Source: Triglochin maritima | Taxonomy: Eukaryota > Streptophyta > Magnoliopsida > Alismatales > Juncaginaceae | DNA: 64,000 bases | Assembly (NCBI GenBank): GCA_963682175.1 | Contig: OY821775.1 | Span: 51,168,553-51,232,552 of the forward strand | Direction of reading: 5' to 3' | In this document: piece after piece, positions 49,501 through 59,600 of the stretch | How positions within the stretch are numbered: position 1 is the stretch's first letter | Layout of the letters: each line of letters opens with the position of its first letter | Notes under the pieces: model-generated | Databases searched by the model: none | Seen by the model: only the letters and a program-made list of their open reading frames with translations | What the model was told of the DNA's origin: nothing | Translations under genes and position numbers: made by a program

Positions 49501-52500
49501 GTCTCTACCGAGATTTTTTGATATTTTCTATTTTAGAAAAAACCCGAAGGATTTATAGCACACGAATTTCAGCAAGAACTCACAGTTTTTAAAAATGTCA
49601 CTATTTCTTTATTTTTGTAGGGGTCTCGTGATACAAAACATTCTTTAATGACGAAAATGTTAAACTCATGTGTGAGAATGGAGATTTTTTGATTTTTTTA
49701 ACAAAACACCAAAGGGTACTACACACGAATTTCGGTAAAACTCTAAGTTTTAGAAGTGGCGCTACTTCTTTATTTTTCGAGGGGTCTCCTTATACAAATG
49801 AATCCATAACGACGTAAATGTAAAATTGATGCGTCCGTACAGAGAGTTTTGGATATTTTCTTTTTAGCAAAAAACCAAAGTGTATAGAACACAAATTTCG
49901 GCAAAAACCGTCACTTTTTAGAAGTGGCACTGTTTCTTAAATTTTGGAGGGGTCTCTCATACATATGAATCCTTAGCGACTTAAATGTTAAAGTGGTGCG
50001 TCCGTCCGGTGATTAGTAGATATTTTCTTTTTAGCAAAAAATCAAAGGCTGTAGCACACGAATTTCGGCAAAACCCTTAGTTTTTAAAAATGTCACTATT
50101 TCCTTATTTTTTGGGGGTCTCGTGATACAAAAGAACCCTTAACGACGAAAATGTTAAACTGGTGTGTCCGTACGGAGATTTTTAGATATTTTCTTTTTAG
50201 CAAAAAACCAATGCTATAAGCACACGAATTTCGGCAAAAACCCTCAAATTTTAGAAGAGACACTTTGCCTTTATTTTTTGAGAGGTATTGCGATACAAAT
50301 GAATCCTTAGAGACGAAAATGTTAAACTAATGCGTCCGTACTGAGATATTTGGATATTTTATTTTTTCGCAAAAAACAAAAGCCTATAGCACACGAATTT
50401 GGCAAAAAAGCTCAGTTTTTAGGAGTGACACTATTTTTTTATATTTTTTGACAGGTCTTGTGATACAAATGAATCCTTAGCGACGAAAATGTTAAACTGA
50501 CGCGTCCGTCTAAAGATTTTTAGATATTTCCTTTTTAGCAAAACACCAAATGGTACAACACACGAATTTCGGTAAAAACTCTCAGTTTAGAAGCGACACT
50601 ATTTCTTCATTTTTTGAGGGGTCTCCTGATACAAAATAAATCCTTAACGACGTAAATGTTAAATTTATGCGTCCGTACAGAGATATTTAGATATTTTCTT
50701 TTTAGCAAAAAACCAAGTGTATGGCACACTAATTTCGGCAAAAACCCTCACTTTTTAGAACTGACACTATTTCTTAATTTTTTTGAGGAGGCTCTCATAC
50801 AAATGAATCCTTAGCGACATAAATGTTAAAATGATGCGTCTGCCCCGTGATTTTTAGATATTTGCTTTTTAGCAAAAAACCAAAGTGTATAGCACACGAA
50901 TTTCGGCTAAAACCCTCAGTTTTTAAAAATGTCACTATTTATTTATTTTTATGGGGTCTCCGCTTACAAATGAATCCCTAGCGACGAAAATGTTAAACTA
51001 ATGCATGCGTACGGAGATTTTTAGATATTTCCTTTTTTAGCAACAAACCAAAATGTTTATCACATGAATTACGGCTAAAAACCTCAATTTTATAAAATGT
51101 CACTATTTCTTTTTTTTTGGGGTCTCCTGATACAAATGAATCCACAACGACGTAAATGTTAAATTGATGCGTCCGTACAGAGATGTTTGGATATTTTCTT
51201 TTTAGCAAAAAACCAAAGTGTATAGAACACAAATTTCGGCAAAACCCTCACTTTTTAGAAGTGGCACTGTTTCTTAATTTTTTGAGGGGTCTCTCATACA
51301 TATGAATCCTTAGCGACGTAAATGTTTAAGTGGTGCGTCCGTCCGGTGATTAGTAGATATTTTCTTTTTAGCAAAAAATCAAAGGCTGTAGCACACGAAT
51401 TTCGGCAAAAACCCTTAGTTTTTAAAAATCTCACTATTTCCTAATTTTTTGGGGGTCTCGTGATACAAAAGAACCCTTAACGACGAAAATGTTAAACTGG
51501 TGTGTCCGTACCGAGATTTTTAGATATTTTCTTTTTAGAAAAAAATCAATGCTATAAGCACACGAATTTCGGCAAAAACCCTCAGTTTTTAGAAGTGACA
51601 CTATTTCTTTATTTTTTGAGAGTTCTCGCTCTGCAGATGAATCCTTAACGACGAAAATATTAAACTAATTTGTTCCTACCGAGATTCTTTGATATTTTCT
51701 ATTTTAGTAAAAAACCAAAGGGTTTATAGCACACGAATTTCAGCAAGAACTCACAGTTTTTAAAAATGTCACTATTTCTTTATTTTTGTAGGGGTCTCGT
51801 GATACAAAACATTCTTTAACGACGAAAATGTTAAACTCATGTGTGAGAATGGAGATTTTTTGATTTTTTTAACAAAACACCAAAGGGTACTACACACGAA
51901 TTTCAGTAAAACTCTCAGTTTTAGAAGTGACACTACTTCTTTATTTTTCGAGGGTCTCCTGATACAAAAGAATCCATAACGAAGTAAATGTTAAATTGAT
52001 GCGTCCGTACAGAGATGTTTGGATATTTTCTTTTTAGCAAGAACCAAAGTGTATAGAACACAAATTTCGGCAAAAACCCTCACTTTTTAGAAGTGGCACT
52101 GTTTCTTAATTTTTTGAGGGGTCTCTCATACATATGAATCCTTAGCGACGTAAATGTTAAAGTGGTGCGTCCGTCCGGTGATTAGTAGATATTTTCTTTT
52201 TAGCAAAAAATCAAAGCCTGTAGCACACGAATTTCGGCAAAACCCCTCAGTTTTTAAAAATGTCACTATTTCCTTATTTTTTGGGGGTCTCGTGATACAA
52301 CAGAACCCTTAACGACGAAAATGGTAAACTGATGTGTCCGTACGGAGAATTTTAGATATTTCATTTTTACGCAAAAATCAAAAGCTATAACACACGAATT
52401 TCGGCAAAAACCCTCAGTTTTTAGAAGTGACACTATTTCTTTATTTTTTAGAGGTCTCGCTCTACAGATGAATCCTTAGCGACGAAAATATTAAACTGAT

Positions 52501-53340
52501 GTGTCCCTACCGAGATTTTTTGATATTTTCTATTTTAGAAAAAACCCGAAGGATTTATAGCACACGAATTTCAGCAAGAACTCACAGTTTTTAAAAATGT
52601 CACTATTTCTTTATTTTTGTATGGGTCTCTTGATACAAAACATTCTTTAATGACGAAAATGTTAAACTCATGTGTGAGAATGGAGATTTTTTGATTTTTT
52701 TAACAAAACACCAAAGGGTACTACACACGAATTTCGGTGAAACTCTCAGTTTTAGAAGTGGTGCTACTTCTTTATTTTTCGAGGGGTCTCCTGATACAAA
52801 TGAATCCATAACGACATAAATGTAAAATTGATGCGTCCGTACAGAGAGTTTTGGATATTTTCTTTTTAGCAAAAAACCAAAGTGTATAGAACACAAATTT
52901 CGGCAAAAAACGTCACTTTTTAGAAGTGGCACTGTTTCTTAAATTTTGGAGGGGTCTCTCATACATATGAATCCTTAGCGACTTAAATGTTAAAGTGGTG
53001 CATCCGTCCGGTGATTAGTAGATATTTTCTTTTTAGCAAAAAATCAAAGGCTGTAGCACACGAATTTCGGCAAAACCCTTAGTTTTTAAAAATGTCACTA
53101 TTTCCTTATTTTTTGGGGGTCTCGTGATACAAAAGAACCCTTAACGACGAAAATGTTAAACTGGTGTGTCCGTACGGAGATTTTTAGATATTTTCTTTTT
53201 AGCAAAAAACCAATGCTATAAGCACACGAATTTCGGCAAAAACCCTCAAATTTTAGAAGAGACACTTTGCCTTTATTTTTTGAGAGGTATTGCGATACAA
53301 ATGAATCCTTAGAGACGAAAATGTTAAACTAATGCGTCCG
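46570..53340. repeat. ~3.0-kb tandem unit, about 2.25 copies
   Basis: Positions 3002 bp apart match closely: a marker frame at 47991 and 50993, the TCTGCCCCGTG monomer at about 47838 and 50840, and the variant monomer with AGTGGCGCTAC and TCTCCTTATAC at about 46755 and 49755. A third partial copy runs from about 52350 to 53340 (AAAACCCGAAGGATTTATAG at about 49545 and 52545). The unit holds about 18 monomers and shares members with the 2001-bp unit, but in a different combination, so it amplified independently. Its left edge is approximate. Confidence 0.8.
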
Positions 53341-55506
53341 TACGAATTTCGGTAAAACTCTCAGTTTTAGAAGTGGCGCTACTTCTTTATTTTTCGAGGG
53401 GTCTCCTGATACAAATGAATCCATAACGACGTAAATGTTAGATTGATGAGTCCGAACAGAGATTTTTGGATATTTTCTTTTTAGCAAAAAACCAAAGTGT
53501 ATAGAACACAAATTTCGGCAAAAACCCTCACTTTTTAGAAGTGCCACTGTTTCTTAATTTTTTTGAGGAGGCTCTCAGACAAATGAATCCTTAGCGACAT
53601 AAATGCTAAAATGATGCGTCCGTCCCGTGATTTTTAGATATTTTCTTTTTAGCAAAAAACCAAAGTGTATAGCACACCAATTTCGGCTAAAACCCTCAGT
53701 TTTTAAAAATGTCACTATTTCTTTATTTTTTTGGAGTCTCCGGTTACAAATGAATCCTTAGCGACGGAAATGTTAAACTAATGCATCCGTACGGAGATTT
53801 CTAGATATTTCAATTTTTAGCAACAAACCAAAGTGTTTATCACATGAATTACGGCTAAAACCCTCAATTTTATAAAATGTCACTATTTCTTTATTTTTTG
53901 GGGTCTCCTGATACAAATGAATCCATAACGACATAAATGTTAGATTGATGAGTCCGAACAGAGATTTTTGGATATTTTCATTTTAGCAAAAAACCAAAGT
54001 GTATAGAACACAAATTTCGGCAAAAACCCTCACTTTTTAGAAGTGGCACTGTTTCTTAATTTTTTGAGGGGTCTCTCATACATATGAATCCTTAGTGACG
54101 TAATGTTAAAGTGGTGCGTCCGTCCGGTGATTAGTAGTTATTTTCTTTTTAGCAAAAAATCAAAGGCTATAGCAGACGAATTTCGGCAAAAACCCTCAGT
54201 TTTTAAAAATGTCACTATTACCTAATTTTTTGGGGGTCTCGTGATACAAAAGAACCCTTAACGACGAAAATGTTAAACTGGTGTGTCCGTACCGAGATTT
54301 TTAGATATTTTCTTTTTAGCAAAAAACCAATGCTATAAGCACACAAATTTCGACAAAAACCCTCAGCTTTTAGAAGTGACACTATTTCTTTATTTTTTGA
54401 GAGGTGTCGCTCTGCAGATGAATCCTTAGAGACGAAAATATTAAACTGATGTGTCCCTACCGAGATTTTTTGATATTTTCTATTTTAGAAAAAAACCAAA
54501 GGGTTTATAGCACACGAATTTCAACAAGAACTCATAGTTTTTAAAAATGTCACTATTTCTTTATTTTTGTAGGGGTCTCGTGACACAGAACATTCTTTAA
54601 CGACGAAAATGTTAAACTCATGTGTGAGAATGGAGATTTTTTGATTTTTTTTAACAAAACACCAAAGGGTACTACACACGAATTTCGGTAAAACTCTCAG
54701 TTTTAGAAGTAACACTACTTCTTTATTTTTCGAGGGGTCTCCTGATACAAATGAATCCATAACGACGTAAGTGTTAAATTGTTGCGTCCGTACAGAGATG
54801 TTTGGATATTTTCTTTTTAGCAAAAACCAAAGTGTATAGAACACAAATTTCGGCAAAAACCCTCACTTTTTAGAAGTGGCACTGTTTCTTAATTTTTTGA
54901 GGGGTCTCTCATACATATGAATCCAAGCGACGTAAATGTTAAAGTGGTGCGTCCGTCCGGTGATTAGTAGATATTTTCTTTTTAGCAAAAAATCAAAGCC
55001 TGTAGCACACGAATTTCGGCAAAACCCCTCAGTTTTTAAAAATGTCACTATTTCCTTATTTTTTGGGGGTCTCGTAATACAAAAGAACCCTTAACGACGA
55101 AAATGTTAAACTGGTGTGTCCCTACGAAGATTTTTAGATATTTTCTTTTTAGCAAAAAACCAATGCTATAAGCACACGAATTTCGGCAAAAACCCTCAAT
55201 TTTTAGAAGAGACACTTTGCCTTTATTTTTGGAGAGGTCTTGCGATACAAATGAATCCTTAGCGACGAAAATGTAAACTGATGCGTCCGTACTGAGATAT
55301 TTAGATATTTTATTTTTTCTTAAAAAACAAAAGTCTATAGCGCACGAATTTCGGCAAAAACCTCAGTTTTTAGAAGTGACACTATTTTTTTATTTTTTGA
55401 GAGGTCTTGCGATACAAATGAATCCTTAGTGACGAAAAAGTTTAACGGATGTGTCCGTACGGAGATTTTTAGATATTTCATTTTTTCGCAAAAAAACAAA
55501 AGCCTA
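53340..55506. repeat. Terminal satellite monomers next to the telomere
   Basis: About 13 monomers, more diverged than the arrays to the left. The block opens with a broken monomer: at about 53335-53345 GCGTCCGTAC runs directly into GAATTTCGGTAAAAC, so roughly 65 bp normally between those boxes is missing. It ends inside a monomer at AAAAGCCTATAG, where the following CACACGAATTTCGG is replaced by telomere repeats. Confidence 0.85.
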
Positions 55507-56650
55507 TAGGGTTTAGGGTTTAGGGTTTAGGGTTTAGGGTTTAGGGTTTAGGGTTTAGGGTTTAGGGTTTAGGGTTTAGGGTTTAGGGTTTTTTTTAGGG
55601 TTTAGGGTTTAGGGTTTAGGGTTTAGGGTTTAGGGTTTAGGGTTTAGGGTTTAGGGTTTTTAGGGTTTTTAGGGTTTAGGGTTTAGGGTTTAGGGTTTAG
55701 GGTTTAGGGTTTAGGGTTTAGGGTTTAGGGTTTAGGGTTTAGGGTTTAGGGTTTAGGGTTTAGGGTTTAGGGTTTAGGGTTTAGGGTTTAGGGTTTAGGG
55801 TTTTTTTAGGGTTTAGGGTTTAGGGTTTAGGGTTTAGGGTTTAGGGTTTAGGGTTTAGGGTTTAGGGTCTTTAGGGTTTAGGGTTTAGGGTTTAGGGTTT
55901 AGGGTTTAGGGTTTAGGGTTTAGGGTTTAGGGTTTAGGGTTTAGGGTTTTTTTTTTTTTTAGGGTTTAGGGTTTAGGGTTTAGGGTTTAGGGTTTAGGGT
56001 TTAGGGTTTTTTAGGGTTTAGGGTTTTTTAGGGTTTAGGGTTTTTTAGGGTTTAGGGTTTAGGGTTTAGGGTTTAGGGTTTAGGGTTTAGGGTTTAGGGT
56101 TTAGGGTTCTTTAGGGTTTAGGGTTTAGGGTTTAGGGTTTAGGGTTTAGGGTTTAGGGTTTAGGGTTTAGGGTTCTTTAGGGTTTAGGGTTCTTTAGGGT
56201 TTAGGGTTTAGGGTTTAGGGTTTAGGGTTTAGGGTTTAGGGTTTAGGGTTTAGGGTTTAGGGTTTAGGGTTTAGGGTTTAGGGTTTAGGGTTTAGGGTTT
56301 AGGGTTTAGGGTTTAGGGTTTAGGGTTTAGGGTTTAGGGTTTAGGGTTTAGGGTTTAGGGTTTAGGGTTTAGGGTTTAGGGTTTAGGGTTTAGGGTTTTT
56401 TAGGGTTTAGGGTTTAGGGTTTAGGGTTTTTTAGGGTTTAGGGTTTAGGGTTTAGGGTTTAGGGTTTAGGGTTTAGGGTTTAGGGTTTAGGGTTTAGGGT
56501 TTAGGGTTTAGGGTTTAGGGTTTAGGGTTTAGGGTTTAGGGTTTAGGGTTTAGGGTTTAGGGTTTAGGGTTTAGGGTTTAGGGTTTAGGGTTTAGGGTTT
56601 TTTAGGGTTTAGGGTTTAGGGTTTAGGGTTTTTAGGGTTTAGGGTTTTTA
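55507..56650 (+). repeat. Centromere-proximal variant zone of the telomere
   Basis: The first 1.14 kb of telomere is interrupted by units with longer T runs or a C. T runs: 8 T at about 55589, 5 T at 55657 and 55666, 7 T at 55801, 14 T at 55947, 6 T at about 56007, 56025 and 56041, 6 T at about 56397 and 56427, 6 T at about 56598, 5 T at 56629 and 56645. C variants: TCTTTAGGG at about 55869, TTCTTTAGGG at about 56107, 56173 and 56190. No variants are seen distally. Degenerate inner repeats are typical of natural telomeres, because only the outer part is renewed by telomerase. Confidence 0.92.
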
Positions 56651-59600
56651 GGGTTTAGGGTTTAGGGTTTAGGGTTTAGGGTTTAGGGTTTAGGGTTTAG
56701 GGTTTAGGGTTTAGGGTTTAGGGTTTAGGGTTTAGGGTTTAGGGTTTAGGGTTTAGGGTTTAGGGTTTAGGGTTTAGGGTTTAGGGTTTAGGGTTTAGGG
56801 TTTAGGGTTTAGGGTTTAGGGTTTAGGGTTTAGGGTTTAGGGTTTAGGGTTTAGGGTTTAGGGTTTAGGGTTTAGGGTTTAGGGTTTAGGGTTTAGGGTT
56901 TAGGGTTTAGGGTTTAGGGTTTAGGGTTTAGGGTTTAGGGTTTAGGGTTTAGGGTTTAGGGTTTAGGGTTTAGGGTTTAGGGTTTAGGGTTTAGGGTTTA
57001 GGGTTTAGGGTTTAGGGTTTAGGGTTTAGGGTTTAGGGTTTAGGGTTTAGGGTTTAGGGTTTAGGGTTTAGGGTTTAGGGTTTAGGGTTTAGGGTTTAGG
57101 GTTTAGGGTTTAGGGTTTAGGGTTTAGGGTTTAGGGTTTAGGGTTTAGGGTTTAGGGTTTAGGGTTTAGGGTTTAGGGTTTAGGGTTTAGGGTTTAGGGT
57201 TTAGGGTTTAGGGTTTAGGGTTTAGGGTTTAGGGTTTAGGGTTTAGGGTTTAGGGTTTAGGGTTTAGGGTTTAGGGTTTAGGGTTTAGGGTTTAGGGTTT
57301 AGGGTTTAGGGTTTAGGGTTTAGGGTTTAGGGTTTAGGGTTTAGGGTTTAGGGTTTAGGGTTTAGGGTTTAGGGTTTAGGGTTTAGGGTTTAGGGTTTAG
57401 GGTTTAGGGTTTAGGGTTTAGGGTTTAGGGTTTAGGGTTTAGGGTTTAGGGTTTAGGGTTTAGGGTTTAGGGTTTAGGGTTTAGGGTTTAGGGTTTAGGG
57501 TTTAGGGTTTAGGGTTTAGGGTTTAGGGTTTAGGGTTTAGGGTTTAGGGTTTAGGGTTTAGGGTTTAGGGTTTAGGGTTTAGGGTTTAGGGTTTAGGGTT
57601 TAGGGTTTAGGGTTTAGGGTTTAGGGTTTAGGGTTTAGGGTTTAGGGTTTAGGGTTTAGGGTTTAGGGTTTAGGGTTTAGGGTTTAGGGTTTAGGGTTTA
57701 GGGTTTAGGGTTTAGGGTTTAGGGTTTAGGGTTTAGGGTTTAGGGTTTAGGGTTTAGGGTTTAGGGTTTAGGGTTTAGGGTTTAGGGTTTAGGGTTTAGG
57801 GTTTAGGGTTTAGGGTTTAGGGTTTAGGGTTTAGGGTTTAGGGTTTAGGGTTTAGGGTTTAGGGTTTAGGGTTTAGGGTTTAGGGTTTAGGGTTTAGGGT
57901 TTAGGGTTTAGGGTTTAGGGTTTAGGGTTTAGGGTTTAGGGTTTAGGGTTTAGGGTTTAGGGTTTAGGGTTTAGGGTTTAGGGTTTAGGGTTTAGGGTTT
58001 AGGGTTTAGGGTTTAGGGTTTAGGGTTTAGGGTTTAGGGTTTAGGGTTTAGGGTTTAGGGTTTAGGGTTTAGGGTTTAGGGTTTAGGGTTTAGGGTTTAG
58101 GGTTTAGGGTTTAGGGTTTAGGGTTTAGGGTTTAGGGTTTAGGGTTTAGGGTTTAGGGTTTAGGGTTTAGGGTTTAGGGTTTAGGGTTTAGGGTTTAGGG
58201 TTTAGGGTTTAGGGTTTAGGGTTTAGGGTTTAGGGTTTAGGGTTTAGGGTTTAGGGTTTAGGGTTTAGGGTTTAGGGTTTAGGGTTTAGGGTTTAGGGTT
58301 TAGGGTTTAGGGTTTAGGGTTTAGGGTTTAGGGTTTAGGGTTTAGGGTTTAGGGTTTAGGGTTTAGGGTTTAGGGTTTAGGGTTTAGGGTTTAGGGTTTA
58401 GGGTTTAGGGTTTAGGGTTTAGGGTTTAGGGTTTAGGGTTTAGGGTTTAGGGTTTAGGGTTTAGGGTTTAGGGTTTAGGGTTTAGGGTTTAGGGTTTAGG
58501 GTTTAGGGTTTAGGGTTTAGGGTTTAGGGTTTAGGGTTTAGGGTTTAGGGTTTAGGGTTTAGGGTTTAGGGTTTAGGGTTTAGGGTTTAGGGTTTAGGGT
58601 TTAGGGTTTAGGGTTTAGGGTTTAGGGTTTAGGGTTTAGGGTTTAGGGTTTAGGGTTTAGGGTTTAGGGTTTAGGGTTTAGGGTTTAGGGTTTAGGGTTT
58701 AGGGTTTAGGGTTTAGGGTTTAGGGTTTAGGGTTTAGGGTTTAGGGTTTAGGGTTTAGGGTTTAGGGTTTAGGGTTTAGGGTTTAGGGTTTAGGGTTTAG
58801 GGTTTAGGGTTTAGGGTTTAGGGTTTAGGGTTTAGGGTTTAGGGTTTAGGGTTTAGGGTTTAGGGTTTAGGGTTTAGGGTTTAGGGTTTAGGGTTTAGGG
58901 TTTAGGGTTTAGGGTTTAGGGTTTAGGGTTTAGGGTTTAGGGTTTAGGGTTTAGGGTTTAGGGTTTAGGGTTTAGGGTTTAGGGTTTAGGGTTTAGGGTT
59001 TAGGGTTTAGGGTTTAGGGTTTAGGGTTTAGGGTTTAGGGTTTAGGGTTTAGGGTTTAGGGTTTAGGGTTTAGGGTTTAGGGTTTAGGGTTTAGGGTTTA
59101 GGGTTTAGGGTTTAGGGTTTAGGGTTTAGGGTTTAGGGTTTAGGGTTTAGGGTTTAGGGTTTAGGGTTTAGGGTTTAGGGTTTAGGGTTTAGGGTTTAGG
59201 GTTTAGGGTTTAGGGTTTAGGGTTTAGGGTTTAGGGTTTAGGGTTTAGGGTTTAGGGTTTAGGGTTTAGGGTTTAGGGTTTAGGGTTTAGGGTTTAGGGT
59301 TTAGGGTTTAGGGTTTAGGGTTTAGGGTTTAGGGTTTAGGGTTTAGGGTTTAGGGTTTAGGGTTTAGGGTTTAGGGTTTAGGGTTTAGGGTTTAGGGTTT
59401 AGGGTTTAGGGTTTAGGGTTTAGGGTTTAGGGTTTAGGGTTTAGGGTTTAGGGTTTAGGGTTTAGGGTTTAGGGTTTAGGGTTTAGGGTTTAGGGTTTAG
59501 GGTTTAGGGTTTAGGGTTTAGGGTTTAGGGTTTAGGGTTTAGGGTTTAGGGTTTAGGGTTTAGGGTTTAGGGTTTAGGGTTTAGGGTTTAGGGTTTAGGG

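Larger units (their letters stand above)
10158..55506. repeat. Subtelomeric satellite, block 3 (~270 monomers)
   Basis: About 45 kb of head-to-tail monomers of 161-172 bp, mostly 166-168. Landmarks in order are GTCACTATTTCTTTATTTTT, GGGGTCTC, GATACAAATGAATCC, TTAGCGACGAAAATGTTAAA, CTGATGCGTCCGTACGGAGA, TTTTTAGATATTTTC, TTTTTAGCAAAAAACCAAAG, GCACACGAATTTCGGCAAAA and ACCCTCAGTTTTTA. The monomer is AT-rich with islands of CpG (CGACG, CGTCCGTACGG, CACGAATTTCGG). Distinct monomer types recur in a fixed order, forming the higher-order units listed separately. The reverse strand is poor in stop codons, which creates many recurring short open frames that are not genes. I do not recognise the sequence as a named satellite. 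Confidence 0.97.

Noticed and set aside
10396..55048. Dozens of recurring reverse-strand open frames of 61-145 codons (sharing motifs such as SVRTHQFNI and DSFVSxD)
   Set aside because: They repeat with the satellite monomer, change frame whenever a monomer is not a multiple of three long, start and stop at arbitrary points in the unit, and resemble no protein family. They reflect few stop codons on that strand, not genes.
10158..55506. CRISPR array or centromeric repeat as explanation for the regular repeats
   Set aside because: The repeats are contiguous ~167-bp monomers without unique spacers, in a plant-type genome, which excludes CRISPR. Direct contact with a terminal telomere argues for a subtelomeric rather than centromeric satellite, although a telocentric chromosome cannot be excluded from one window.
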